The position numbers and the translations under genes were made by a program. DNA of 64,000 nucleotides from contig JAYRYJ010000007.1 in assembly GCA_041917055.1 (NCBI GenBank), positions 62,001 to 126,000 of the forward strand. Direction: 5' to 3'. The stretch comes from Pseudaquidulcibacter sp041917055 (GTDB lineage: Bacteria; Pseudomonadota; Alphaproteobacteria; Caulobacterales; Aquidulcibacteraceae). The first letter of the stretch is position 1. Every line of letters starts with the position of its first letter. The notes beneath the pieces were generated by a model. The model was given only the letters and a program-made list of their open reading frames with translations. It was not told the DNA's origin and made no database searches. Positions 17,039 to 25,988 of the stretch are shown in pieces.

Positions 17039-17146
17039 TTGCGCAAAATCTTGCGCTGCTTTATTCGCAAACAGGATTTTATTCCCGAAATGGACTTATA
17101 AAATCAAGGGCAATTCTTCAAATAGGGCCTTAAATGGATCTGTCAT
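17039..17146 (-). pseudogene. Upstream PAS-domain remnant of the hybrid kinase, interrupted by in-frame TAA
   Basis: ATG at 17146 follows a GAGG ribosome site and encodes MTDPFKALFEELPLIL, then TAA (17098-17096), then VHFGNKILFANKAAQDFAQ in the same frame straight into the kinase ATG at 17038. Replacing TAA with a sense codon such as TAT would give a continuous PAS domain (LPLIL-Y-VHFGNKILFANKAA). This is therefore a nonsense mutation or sequencing error, not a frameshift. Confidence 0.75.
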
Positions 17147-17312
17147 TTTGCCACACCTCACAATGCAACTATAACGCGTAAATAGTTTACACTCGCTTAA
17201 TGACATCGATAAAATCTCGAAATTTTCGGCAAAAAAAGCAGTAAAAATAGCGCATTAATTGAATTTGCATGCCAAACCTTTTAATTATTATCCGTGAGGG
17301 CTATTTAGGGCT

Positions 17313-18089
17313 ATGCCAAATCCAATGTTCAGAAAAGACAAAGCCATAATAATAACCGGCGGTGCCAAACGGATTGGAAGGGCATTGGCATTGGCTTTGG
17401 CACAAAGTGGCTATGACATAATCATTCACGCTAATAACAGCCTATCGGATGCAATAGATTTAAAGACGCAAATTCTTGATTTAGGAATGCGCGCCGAAAT
17501 AATCCAAAGCGATTTGTCAAAACCTGCAGAGGCCTACAAAATAATCACTAAGGCGCGGGAGTTTTATGGCAAACCAATTTTTGCCCTTATTAATTGCGCG
17601 TCAATTTTTGAAGCCGATAGTGCGCGCGATTTTAGTATCGAAGAATTTGAAGCCCATCAAAACATTAATCTCCTCGCACCATTATTATTATCGCAAGCAT
17701 TTTTCCATCAAACAGATGGACTAGAAGGCACTATAATAAATTTGTTGGACCAAAGAGTTTTGAAACCGAACCCGTTATTTTTCACTTATACTCTATCAAA
17801 AATGGGTTTAATGGCGGCAACAAAGACAATGGCGCAGGAATTTGCCCCTAATGTGCGCGTGAATGCCATCGCGCCCGGCCCGACATTAAAGAATGCACGT
17901 CAGAGTGATGAAGATTTCGTTAGTCAATTTAATGCGACATTATTAGGATTAGGAAGTCCGTTGGAATCCATTATAGAGGCCGCATTATTCTTATTAAGTG
18001 CCAAAAGCACCACTGGACAGGTTTTGGCTGTTGATGGCGGTCAAAACCTCTTGTGGCAAACTAAGGATATTGAAGGAATTATAGAATGA
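17313..18089 (+). CDS. Short-chain dehydrogenase, pteridine-reductase (FolM) type
   Basis: A 258-residue Rossmann-fold SDR. The NADP-binding motif is TGGAKRIGRALA (TGxxxRIG, typical of the FolM/PTR1 branch), with INCAS in place of NNAS. The catalytic pair is in YTLSKMGLMAA (YxxxK), and NAIAPGPTL follows. The C-terminus TTGQVLAVDGGQNL is the standard end. It ends in an ATGA overlap with folB, which supports a role in reducing dihydropterin or dihydromonapterin for folate-type cofactors. Another SDR substrate is possible. Confidence 0.8.
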   Translation: MPNPMFRKDKAIIITGGAKRIGRALALALAQSGYDIIIHANNSLSDAIDLKTQILDLGMRAEIIQSDLSKPAEAYKIITKAREFYGKPIFALINCASIFEADSARDFSIEEFEAHQNINLLAPLLLSQAFFHQTDGLEGTIINLLDQRVLKPNPLFFTYTLSKMGLMAATKTMAQEFAPNVRVNAIAPGPTLKNARQSDEDFVSQFNATLLGLGSPLESIIEAALFLLSAKSTTGQVLAVDGGQNLLWQTKDIEGIIE

Positions 18090-18583
18090 GAGCAGGTTCA
18101 TTCAATGAATTAGGCGTAATTATGCGCCCGGGCATGGCAATTAAAAAACGCAAGACGGAAAATCCTTCAAATTCTGAAGACGCCTCAACAAATGAAATTT
18201 CGGTTTCGGAATTGGGGCACGGAAAAGCCCAATTAAAAATCTCAATCCGCAGATTGGAAATTAATGCCAGTGTCGGGGTGTATGATTTTGAAAAAAACCG
18301 TCAAAGGCCCTTGGTTTTGGATATTGAGGTGGGGTTGTCGCCCGATTATTTGGTGCAAAACGATCAATTGAAGAATACAATCGATTATGATTTCCTCGCA
18401 AATGCCGCGCATGAATTGGCACAAAGCGCGCATTTCAATTTGGTTGAAACTTTCGCCCAGGAATTAGCAAAGATAATCATCCAATCCGAAAAAATTGCAA
18501 CTCTCAACCTCAAAATAGAAAAGCCCGATGCTGTATCGGGCTCACTATCATCATGTGTTGAATTGAATTGGGTGCGTAATTAG
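18086..18583 (+). CDS. folB: Dihydroneopterin aldolase
   Basis: A 165-residue protein whose last 110 residues are FolB: it splits dihydroneopterin to hydroxymethyl-dihydropterin and glycolaldehyde in folate synthesis. Visible marks are ISIRRLEINASVGVYDFEK, the NTIDYDFLA segment, HFNLVETFAQELA with the substrate-binding Glu, and KIEKPDAV with the catalytic Lys. The first 50 residues are a hydrophilic extension not usual for FolB. The ATG overlaps the SDR stop (ATGA), so translation is coupled. The 3' end overlaps the chemoreceptor gene by 4 bases tail to tail. Confidence 0.9.
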   Translation: MRAGSFNELGVIMRPGMAIKKRKTENPSNSEDASTNEISVSELGHGKAQLKISIRRLEINASVGVYDFEKNRQRPLVLDIEVGLSPDYLVQNDQLKNTIDYDFLANAAHELAQSAHFNLVETFAQELAKIIIQSEKIATLNLKIEKPDAVSGSLSSCVELNWVRN

Positions 18584-19935
18584 GCCGCTTTGATATTATC
18601 CAAAAAGCCATTCACTTCTTTGCGAAGGATTTCAGCCTGACGGCTTAATTCTTCGGCGGCGCTTACAACTTCGGACGCAGCCGCACCGGTTTCATTTGCG
18701 CCCTGTTGAACATGGGTAATGTTTCGTGAAACTTCTTGGGTTCCGACTGATGCCTCTTGGGTATTTCTCGTAATTTCACCTGTGGCCGCTGATTGTTCCT
18801 CAACCGCTGCATTGATTGCCATTGAAACTGAATTGATTTCATCAATGGTTTTCTGAATAGATGAAATTGCCTCAACTGCAGAGCGTGTTGCCGATTGCAT
18901 TTCCGCAATTTGGCGTGAAATATCTTCGGTCGCTTTCGCAGTTTGACCCGCAAGGGATTTCACTTCGGAGGCAACGACCGCGAAACCTTTTCCGGCTTCG
19001 CCGGCGCGCGCGCTTTCGATTGTGGCGTTAAGTGCAAGCAGATTGGTTTGTCCCGCGATGTCATTAATCATTGAAACAACTTCACCGATTTTGTCGGCGG
19101 CTTGGGAAAGATTTTTAACTGTGGTCGCGGATGCATCGGCGATTTCAACCGCTTCACCTGCTATTCGGGTTGAACTTGCAACTTGTTCCGCGATTTCACG
19201 AACCGATGCCGCCATTTGTTCTGAAGATGATGCAACGACCGAAACGTTTGACGTCGCTTCTTCTGCCGCCGCAGCAACGGTTGTGGCACGATCCGAAGTA
19301 GCTTCAGCGATTGAGGACATAGAACGCGCAGTAACCGACAATTCGGTTGAAGCAGAAGCGACAGTTTCAACAACTCTAGCAACTGATGCCTCAAATTCCT
19401 CTGCAACGCGCTGCATATCTTCGTGGCGTTTGCGTTCTGAAGCCTCAAGATAAATGGAAATCGCGAAATCCATATCAAGCATTGCCGCTTTAGTGAATGC
19501 AGCAACTTGCTTTTGAACTTTTTCAAGTTCTTTTGAATTATCAGCCATAAAGCCCTTGGCTTTTGCACCTTCAATTAAGCGTTTTTGCACTTCTGAAACC
19601 AAATAAGCATAGCCGCCGATATACCAACGTGGTTCAAGGCCAATACGCGCATGAGTTTCGCCGATTTTTCGCACCGAATTAACATAATTTGAAGAGAATG
19701 AACCTTCGACAATCGACATCCAGTGGCGGATTTGGGCGTTTTTCGCCATATCCATGTGATGTTGACCGGAAAACTGCCGGCTGGTCTCGGGCCATTGTTT
19801 CACAACATTATAAAAACCGGTGAGAATATCCGGCAAAATCGCTTCGACTGTTGGGCGCAATTCTTGCAAAACTGCCTTAGTCTCGGCATCAATGCCCATA
19901 AATCTGACGCGTTCTTCGGTTTGTGTATCACTCAT
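18580..19935 (-). CDS. Globin-coupled methyl-accepting chemotaxis protein
   Basis: A 451-residue soluble chemoreceptor. Residues 1-170 are a protoglobin sensor domain, with the proximal haem ligand H95 in KIGETHARIGLEPRWYIGG, as in HemAT. A coiled coil leads to the signalling domain, whose hairpin tip contains AGQTNLLALNATIESARAG and ends SLAGQTAKATEDI. It has no membrane spans. It should sense oxygen or another haem ligand and control the CheA kinase. No che genes lie in this window, so it must feed a chemotaxis cluster elsewhere. Confidence 0.95.
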   Translation of the reverse strand: MSDTQTEERVRFMGIDAETKAVLQELRPTVEAILPDILTGFYNVVKQWPETSRQFSGQHHMDMAKNAQIRHWMSIVEGSFSSNYVNSVRKIGETHARIGLEPRWYIGGYAYLVSEVQKRLIEGAKAKGFMADNSKELEKVQKQVAAFTKAAMLDMDFAISIYLEASERKRHEDMQRVAEEFEASVARVVETVASASTELSVTARSMSSIAEATSDRATTVAAAAEEATSNVSVVASSSEQMAASVREIAEQVASSTRIAGEAVEIADASATTVKNLSQAADKIGEVVSMINDIAGQTNLLALNATIESARAGEAGKGFAVVASEVKSLAGQTAKATEDISRQIAEMQSATRSAVEAISSIQKTIDEINSVSMAINAAVEEQSAATGEITRNTQEASVGTQEVSRNITHVQQGANETGAAASEVVSAAEELSRQAEILRKEVNGFLDNIKAA

Positions 19936-20062
19936 GGCTATTACCTATAAAAAATTGGTGACGATTCGCCGTGATATTGACCTAATTATGTTAATGAAAG
20001 GTAATTTCCATTACAACCGTTAGTGGAATTGACTGTTATTTTTGCAGGCAACTTATAGCCTC

Positions 20063-20668
20063 TTATTTTTCCTGTTTAGCTTTTGCTGCCTGGAAGGCGT
20101 GAAAATATTGGAAACCAGTATAAATCGACATTAACGCGCCAATCAAAACTATCACAAACCCCAAAATTCGCGCCCAGCTTAAGTCAAAGGCTATGGAAGC
20201 CAAAAATACGGAAATGCCAATCAATATCACAGCAGTTTTGCTTTTTGCAAGAAAGGTCGCAGGCATTGAAAGGCCAAAATTTCTCCCTTCCTCGCGCCAT
20301 ATCGTTACCAAATAATCGCGACCCGATGTCGCATAGGTCAAAAACAGTCCGACAAACACCACCACGGCGAATGGCGCACTGCCGCGAATAAATTCTGCCA
20401 AAACAATTGCAGGAATAGTTAGGCCAACTAGTAATTTATCGGCAAGCAAATCAAGTTTTGCGCCCAATTCGCTTTTGGCATCAAGTGCGCGTGCCAAAAA
20501 ACCATCAACCCAATCGGTTGAAGCGGCAATTACGAAAATCCAAAATGCCAATTTCGGAAACCCGGCGAATTGAGGATTTTTATAAGCACCCACAACCAAC
20601 AAGACAGCCAAAAGCGGCGAGGCCAAAACCCGCAAGTAAGTAATTAGATTTGGCAATGATTTTAGCAA
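20063..20668 (-). CDS. pgsA: CDP-diacylglycerol-glycerol-3-phosphate 3-phosphatidyltransferase
   Basis: An integral membrane enzyme making phosphatidylglycerol phosphate. The CDP-alcohol phosphotransferase motif DGx2ARx8Gx3Dx3D is perfect, running from DGFLAR through SELGAKLDLLAD. I prefer the TTG at 20668 (LLKSLPNLITYLR), which follows GAGGG and comes 8 bases after the uvrC stop; a TTG at 20719 would extend the protein by 17 residues and overlap uvrC by 44 bases. About six hydrophobic segments are visible. The uvrC-pgsA order is common in proteobacteria. Confidence 0.9.
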   Translation of the reverse strand: MLKSLPNLITYLRVLASPLLAVLLVVGAYKNPQFAGFPKLAFWIFVIAASTDWVDGFLARALDAKSELGAKLDLLADKLLVGLTIPAIVLAEFIRGSAPFAVVVFVGLFLTYATSGRDYLVTIWREEGRNFGLSMPATFLAKSKTAVILIGISVFLASIAFDLSWARILGFVIVLIGALMSIYTGFQYFHAFQAAKAKQEK

Positions 20669-20675
20669 TTTTCCC

Positions 20676-22583
20676 TCAGTCGCTTTGAAAGTATTGGTGA
20701 ATTCTTTGCGCAAGGTCAAGCGAGATATGTGGTGTTGCCGCTAATTCTTTCACACTCGCGGTCGAAACCGCCTTTGCCGATCCAAAACGCGCCATTAATG
20801 ATTTCTTACGCAAAGGGCCAATGCCTTCGATCATATCAAGTGGGTTTTTGGTAAATTCGCCTGCGCGTTTTTGGCGGTGCGCACCTATCACAAAACGGTG
20901 GGACTCATCGCGCAGCCGTTCAAGGTAATAAAGCACCGGATCTTTTGGTGAAAGGCGATAGGGTTTTTTGCCTCTTTCATGAAATTCCTCGCGCCCGGCA
21001 TTTCTATCAATGCCTTTGGACATTGCGATTATTTTGATTTCATTATCGACGCCCAATTCGCGCGCGACATCCATAGCCGCCGCCAATTGAATTTCGCCAC
21101 CATCAATAATAATCAAATCCGGCCATAGGCTTTCATCGTTTTCTTCATTCAATCTTGTAAAACGACGCGTAAGGACTTCACGCATCATGGCGAAATCGTC
21201 GCCTGGCTTTGCTTCCTTAATGGTCCATTTGCGATATTGATTGCGCATAAAACCTTCAGGCCCTGCCACAATCATTGCACCCAACGCATGTTTGCCTTGA
21301 ATATGGGAATTGTCATAAACTTCAATGCGTTCGGGGCGGGTTTCCAGATTGAATTGTAATTGCACCATGTCTAATAATTTTGTGATGGCTTGGGATTGCC
21401 CCAAGCGCCGTCCTAAAGTTTGGCGCGCATTATTCACAACATGGTCAATGATTTCGCGCTTATCGCCCTTTTGCGGAATTTGCATATTTACCTTAAAGCC
21501 CGCAAGCATTGACAGCGCGGTTTGCAATAATTCCAGTTCAGGTGGCGTCTCGCTCAATAAGACTAAATCTGGCGGGGCATTGTTTTGGTAAAATTGCCCA
21601 ATAAAACTTTCCAAAACTTCAGGTGCTGACATATTTTTTTCATGCCTTGGAAAATAGGCGCGATTGCCCCAATTTTGACCCGCACGGAAAAAGAAAACCT
21701 CAATACAAGTTTCGCCGCCTTCTTGGTGAATGCCAAAAATATCAGCATCGGTGAATGAAGACGGCAAAATGCTTTGATTATTGCGAATGGAGGCAAGGGC
21801 GCGAATCCGATCACGCAATACGGCGGCCTTTTCATAGTCAAAAACTTTGGCGGCTTCGGCCATCTGTTTTGCCAAATCGTCTTGCAGTGCATTAGTGCGT
21901 CCGCGCAAAAAAAGACGCGCTTCATCAACCAAATTGCGATATTCATCAGGCTTAATCGCCGAAACACATGGGCCCGCACAGCGCTTTATCTGATATTGCA
22001 TACATGGACGTGAACGATTTTCAAATTCGGCATCCGAACAAGTGCGCAACATAAAGGCCTTTTGCAAAATCGTCAGACTATGATTAACCGCCATTCCGGA
22101 CGCAAACGGCCCAAAATATTCCACGCCTTTTACGCGCGGCCCGCGATGTTTTTCCAAAGCAGGTGCGGGGTGCTTCAAAGTAATAGCGATGAAAGGAAAT
22201 GACTTATCGTCACGCATTAAAACATTATAACGTGGTTTTAAACGGCGTATTAAATTGGCTTCTAATAATAAGGCTTCGGCCTCGGTATGGGTGATGGTGA
22301 ATTCCATTTCCTTCACCAGACCCAAAATGCGCGTCAATTGATTGGTATGTGCCGCACCGCGTGCATATGTTGCCACGCGCTTTTTAAGCGATTTGGCCTT
22401 GCCGACATATAAAACCTGCGCATTTTCGCCAATCATACGATAAACGCCAGGTTTATTGGGAAGGTCCTTTTGATATTCCTTGATAATGTCTATGCCGCTT
22501 TTTAAATCAAGGCGCGCCTCCGGAACCGCCGCTTGCGGCAGATTTTGAATATCAGAATTATCAGGCTTATTTGCTTTGACCAT
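20676..22583 (-). CDS. uvrC: Excinuclease ABC subunit C
   Basis: A 635-residue nucleotide-excision-repair nuclease that makes the two incisions with UvrB. Domains in order: GIY-YIG nuclease (NKPGVYRMIG then VLYVGKAKSLKKRV, residues about 40-75), a cysteine cluster (CSDAEFENRSRPCMQYQIKRC), the UVR UvrB-binding motif (VFDYEKAAVLRDRIRAL), the RNase H-like domain (DNSHIQG; IIIDGGEIQL; HERGKKPYRL) and a C-terminal helix-hairpin-helix region (IEGIGPLRKKSLMARFGS). Length is normal for the family. Confidence 0.97.
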   Translation of the reverse strand: MVKANKPDNSDIQNLPQAAVPEARLDLKSGIDIIKEYQKDLPNKPGVYRMIGENAQVLYVGKAKSLKKRVATYARGAAHTNQLTRILGLVKEMEFTITHTEAEALLLEANLIRRLKPRYNVLMRDDKSFPFIAITLKHPAPALEKHRGPRVKGVEYFGPFASGMAVNHSLTILQKAFMLRTCSDAEFENRSRPCMQYQIKRCAGPCVSAIKPDEYRNLVDEARLFLRGRTNALQDDLAKQMAEAAKVFDYEKAAVLRDRIRALASIRNNQSILPSSFTDADIFGIHQEGGETCIEVFFFRAGQNWGNRAYFPRHEKNMSAPEVLESFIGQFYQNNAPPDLVLLSETPPELELLQTALSMLAGFKVNMQIPQKGDKREIIDHVVNNARQTLGRRLGQSQAITKLLDMVQLQFNLETRPERIEVYDNSHIQGKHALGAMIVAGPEGFMRNQYRKWTIKEAKPGDDFAMMREVLTRRFTRLNEENDESLWPDLIIIDGGEIQLAAAMDVARELGVDNEIKIIAMSKGIDRNAGREEFHERGKKPYRLSPKDPVLYYLERLRDESHRFVIGAHRQKRAGEFTKNPLDMIEGIGPLRKKSLMARFGSAKAVSTASVKELAATPHISLDLAQRIHQYFQSD

Positions 22584-22658
22584 GGTTTTTCATAATACGT
22601 TGCGACGCATTTGCAAAACAAGTTTGCGCACAATTGTGTCAGCAGCTATAAAATTGAT

Positions 22659-23039
22659 ATGACAAAATCGGGCATTTGGAAATTCATTGCGGGCGCTTTT
22701 TTGGCGCTTGGCACTTGGGGGATTTATACGCCTGTTTTGCCGACTGTGCCGTTTTGGATTCTGGCGGCGATAATTTATCTTAAAACTGATAAGGCAATGG
22801 CGGAAAAAATTTTCGCCAATAAAACCTATGGCAAGATTGTTGAGGATTTTGTGGTCCACGGAATTATCACGCCGAAATCAAAACAAATCGCGCTTGGTGG
22901 CTTGGGCTTGGTCGGCATAATTTCGGCATTCTTCACATACAAATTATTGTGGCTTTTTATTGTGCAAATCGCCGCAATGACTTATGGGGCTTGGTTTGTT
23001 GCAACCCGACCCGAAACCAAAGAAAACGAAAATGATTGA
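22659..23039 (+). CDS. DUF454 (YbaN-like) inner membrane protein
   Basis: A 126-residue protein starting MTKSGIWKFIAGAFLALGTW. An upstream in-frame ATG at 22611 would add 16 residues without hydrophobic character. The GIYTPVLPTVPFWILAA segment and three membrane helices match the DUF454/YbaN family, whose function is unknown. It overlaps murB by 8 bases (ATGATTGA), so the two are translationally coupled. Confidence 0.85.
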   Translation: MTKSGIWKFIAGAFLALGTWGIYTPVLPTVPFWILAAIIYLKTDKAMAEKIFANKTYGKIVEDFVVHGIITPKSKQIALGGLGLVGIISAFFTYKLLWLFIVQIAAMTYGAWFVATRPETKENEND

Positions 23040-23943
23040 AATGAATTCACTTCCGCCCGTTCGCGGCAAAATTGAAACCAATGTAATTCTTGCCCCATTC
23101 ACATGGTTTCGCGTTGGCGGCCCGGCCGAAGTTTTGTTTCAACCCGCCGATGAAGAGGATTTGGCGCAATTTTTGGCCGCACTTGATAAATCAATTCCGG
23201 TTTATGTCATTGGTGTCGGTTCAAATCTTATAGTGCGCGACGGTGGTGTTAAGGGCGTCATTATCCGCCTAACACCAAAAGGCTTTGGTCAAGTTTCGGT
23301 CGAAGGTAATCGTATCACTTCCGGCACAATGGTTTTAGACGCAATCTTGGCAAAAAAGGCCGCAGAGGCGGGTATTGCTGGCCTTGAATTCTATCGTGGC
23401 GTGCCAGGCACAATCGGTGGCGCTTTGCGCATGAATGCGGGTTGTTATGATAAAGAAACCAAAGATGTTTTGGTCGAATGCGTCGCAATCGACCGCGATG
23501 GTAAACGCCATGTTTTCACAAATGCCGAAATGGGTTTTTCATATCGCAAATGTTCATTGCCCGAAGATTTGATTTTTGTTTCCGCAGTTTTTGAAGGCAC
23601 GATGGACGAACCTGCCGCGATTTTGGCACGCATGGATGAAATCACTGCGCGGCGTGAAAATTCCCAGCCAATTCGCGAAAAAACCGGTGGCAGCACTTTC
23701 AAAAACCCTGACCAGATCCAATCAAATGGCCGAAAATCATGGCAAGTGATTGATGCTGCAGGTTTACGCGGCTTTTCAATCGGCGGCGCACAAATGAGCG
23801 AGAAGCATTGTAATTTCATGATTAATAAAGGCGATGCCACCGCAAAAGACCTAGAGGCTCTTGGTGAATATGTAATCAAAACCGTCAAAGAAAAAGAAGG
23901 CGTCGATTTGCATTGGGAAATAAAACGGATTGGTGATGTCTAA
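23032..23943 (+). CDS. murB: UDP-N-acetylenolpyruvoylglucosamine reductase
   Basis: A 303-residue FAD enzyme that reduces UDP-GlcNAc-enolpyruvate to UDP-MurNAc in peptidoglycan synthesis. Marks: APFTWFRVGGPAEVLFQP (FAD domain), IGVGSNLIVRDGGVKG (pyrophosphate loop), RGVPGTIGGALRMNAG, the catalytic Ser in KTGGSTFKNP, and a late Glu in VDLHWEIKRIG. This is the type I form. The start at 23032 overlaps the DUF454 stop. It is away from the division/cell-wall cluster where alphaproteobacterial murB often sits. The thioesterase gene overlaps its end. Confidence 0.95.
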   Translation: MIEMNSLPPVRGKIETNVILAPFTWFRVGGPAEVLFQPADEEDLAQFLAALDKSIPVYVIGVGSNLIVRDGGVKGVIIRLTPKGFGQVSVEGNRITSGTMVLDAILAKKAAEAGIAGLEFYRGVPGTIGGALRMNAGCYDKETKDVLVECVAIDRDGKRHVFTNAEMGFSYRKCSLPEDLIFVSAVFEGTMDEPAAILARMDEITARRENSQPIREKTGGSTFKNPDQIQSNGRKSWQVIDAAGLRGFSIGGAQMSEKHCNFMINKGDATAKDLEALGEYVIKTVKEKEGVDLHWEIKRIGDV

Positions 23944-24352
23944 ACTGCCCGACGAAATCCAAATAACCGAAAATTACAAATTCCGAACGATAATTCCCAC
24001 GCGATTTTCAGATGTGAATGCTGCAAACCATGTCTCAAATCTCGCAATTATGCATATGTTTGAAGATGCACGTGCGCGGTTTTATCAAGAGCTTGGAATA
24101 GATATTGTCGCCCAGGATTATGTCTTAATGATTGTGTCCAATCATTTGAATTTTTTCGCCGAATGCCATTGGCCCGATGAATTTGAAGTGTTTTGCAAAA
24201 TCTCAAAAATCGGCAATTCAAGTTTTGAAATCGTGCAATTGGGGCGGCAAAATGGAATAAATATCGCGGCACTTAATATGGTTTCAGTTTTTACGCGAAA
24301 TGGCAAAGCCGCACAAATGCCTGAAGACTTTCGGAGGGCACTTTCAAAATGA
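23936..24352 (+). CDS. Hotdog-fold acyl-CoA thioesterase (4HBT family)
   Basis: A 138-residue protein with the single hotdog domain of the 4-hydroxybenzoyl-CoA thioesterase family. RFSDVNAANHVSNLAIMHMF replaces the usual R(Y/F)xDxDxxGHVNN motif, keeping the catalytic-position Asp and the (N)HV. The tail NMVSVFTRNGKAAQMPEDFR is typical. The ATG at 23936 lies inside the last murB codons. It probably hydrolyses a medium acyl-CoA, substrate unknown. It ends in an ATGA overlap with the HAD gene. Confidence 0.8.
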   Translation: MSKLPDEIQITENYKFRTIIPTRFSDVNAANHVSNLAIMHMFEDARARFYQELGIDIVAQDYVLMIVSNHLNFFAECHWPDEFEVFCKISKIGNSSFEIVQLGRQNGINIAALNMVSVFTRNGKAAQMPEDFRRALSK

Positions 24353-24981
24353 AAACCATACTTTTTGACCTTGATGGCACAATAATTGACCCGGGGAATG
24401 GGATAATAAATTCCTATTCGCGAGCCTTGATTGAATTGGGTCACGAAGACAAAATTACAAAAGATATGAATTGGGTAATAGGCCCACCGCTACGCAAAAG
24501 TTTTGCGAGTATTTTGCCGCCCGAATTAATTGAACCCGCCGTTGCCAAATATCGCGAATTTCATGAAAAGGACGGGTTAAATGAGGCCGTGCTTTATGAC
24601 GGTATTGTTGAAACTATTCAGACACTTTTTGAAGCAGGTTTTCAATTATTCATTTGCACCGCTAAAAACATACCTTTCGCGCGCAAGAATATCGAATATT
24701 TCGGCTTGTCTCAATATTTCACAGAAATCTATGGTTCGCTTTTAGACGGCAAATTTGATGACAAGGCCGAATTAATCGCGCATATTTTGGAAAAGCATTC
24801 ACTATCTCCAGAAAATGTCACAATGATAGGCGATAGGGAACACGATATGATTGCCGCGCGAAAAAACCGCGTGGAAGCAATCGGCGCATTATGGGGCTAT
24901 GGCACGCGCGACGAATTGGAGGCGGCAGGTGCTTCGCAAATTTTCGAGGTTGCCAATGAAATCAAAAGTCATTTTTTTTGA
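24349..24981 (+). CDS. HAD-family phosphatase (phosphoglycolate-phosphatase-like)
   Basis: A 210-residue haloacid-dehalogenase phosphatase. Motif I is LFDLDGTIIDPG with the nucleophile and acid Asp pair. Motif II lies in FICTAKNIPFARK (Thr), with Lys in DDKAELIAHIL, and motif IV is MIGDREHDMIAA. The helical cap between motifs I and II is subfamily IA, as in Gph/PPase. The substrate is uncertain; phosphoglycolate or pyrophosphate hydrolysis is plausible. It is translationally coupled to the thioesterase. Confidence 0.85.
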   Translation: MKTILFDLDGTIIDPGNGIINSYSRALIELGHEDKITKDMNWVIGPPLRKSFASILPPELIEPAVAKYREFHEKDGLNEAVLYDGIVETIQTLFEAGFQLFICTAKNIPFARKNIEYFGLSQYFTEIYGSLLDGKFDDKAELIAHILEKHSLSPENVTMIGDREHDMIAARKNRVEAIGALWGYGTRDELEAAGASQIFEVANEIKSHFF

Positions 24982-25016
24982 TTGGCCTTGGATAAAAACG
25001 CTTCTAAAAGAGTGGC

Positions 25017-25988
25017 ATGACTAACCCGACTTTCCAAAGCATTCTTGACGCAAAATCAAGGATTGCGCCCTTTGTAAATTCTACACCTATGCTCTCGTGT
25101 CCGCCGCTTGATGATGCCATTGGTGGGCGGGTTTTTGTGAAAGCTGAATGTTTGCAGCCGCGTGGTGCATTTAAGATTCGCGGTGCGGCGAATGCGATTT
25201 TGAAACGCAAAAAAGAAGCAATTGAAAAAGGCGTAATCGCTTTTTCAAGCGGCAATCACGCCCAAGCTGTCGCTCTACTGTGCCGCAAAATCGGCGCAAA
25301 AGCCACGATAATTGTGCCGCACGATGCGCCAACTATCAAGCTTGATAATGCCAAAGCCGATGGCGCTGAAATCGTATTTTACAATCGCCGAACCGAAAAA
25401 CGCGAAGAAATCGGTGCGCGCCTTCAAGCCCAAACCGGTTCAATAATCGTTCCGCCCTATGATCACGAAGACGTAATAGCTGGGCAGGGGACAATTGGTC
25501 TTGAAATCGCTGAATTTGCTAAATCAAAAAACCTCGAATTTGACATTGTTATGATGCCGGCCTCTGGTGGTGGTCTGGCCTCTGGAATTGCCTTGGCTTT
25601 GGAAGAATTATCGCCAAAAACCCAAATAATAATTGCTGAACCAAGGAATTATGAGCGTTTGCAAAAATCATTGGCTGCTGGTGAATTGGTCGAAAATGCG
25701 CCCGCGCCGCAATCAATTCAAGATGCCTTAATGGCGCCAAAAGCAGGGAATTTGACCTTCCCAATTCTTTTGCGTCGAAATGCAAAGGCTTATGGAGTTG
25801 AGGACGAAAAATGCCTCAATGCAATGAAATTCGCTTTTGAAAATCTCCAATTAGTCATTGAACCGGGCGGTGCGGCGGCACTTGCACTTGCAATGTTTGG
25901 CTGCCTTGATTTGAAAGGCAAGAATATTTGCGTGGTTGCAAGCGGTGGCAATGTTGATGCCGCAATGTTTGCGCGCGCTATTTCTTGA
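25017..25988 (+). CDS. Threonine/serine dehydratase (PLP fold-type II)
   Basis: A 323-residue catabolic-type threonine dehydratase/serine racemase family protein. PLP binds the Lys in RGAFKIRGAANAI; SSGNHAQAVAL holds the substrate carboxylate; ASGGGLASGIAL is the phosphate loop; VASGGN near the end contacts the pyridine nitrogen. It lacks the ACT regulatory domain of biosynthetic IlvA. It should deaminate Thr/Ser to 2-oxo acids or racemise serine. It lies 35 bases after the HAD gene and is convergent with the MaoC gene (11-base overlap). Confidence 0.85.
   Translation: MTNPTFQSILDAKSRIAPFVNSTPMLSCPPLDDAIGGRVFVKAECLQPRGAFKIRGAANAILKRKKEAIEKGVIAFSSGNHAQAVALLCRKIGAKATIIVPHDAPTIKLDNAKADGAEIVFYNRRTEKREEIGARLQAQTGSIIVPPYDHEDVIAGQGTIGLEIAEFAKSKNLEFDIVMMPASGGGLASGIALALEELSPKTQIIIAEPRNYERLQKSLAAGELVENAPAPQSIQDALMAPKAGNLTFPILLRRNAKAYGVEDEKCLNAMKFAFENLQLVIEPGGAAALALAMFGCLDLKGKNICVVASGGNVDAAMFARAIS

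Noticed and set aside
17096..17098. TAA in the kinase gene as a recoded codon
   Set aside because: TAA is not known to be recoded to selenocysteine or pyrrolysine, and no recoding structure is visible; a nonsense change or reinitiation is simpler.
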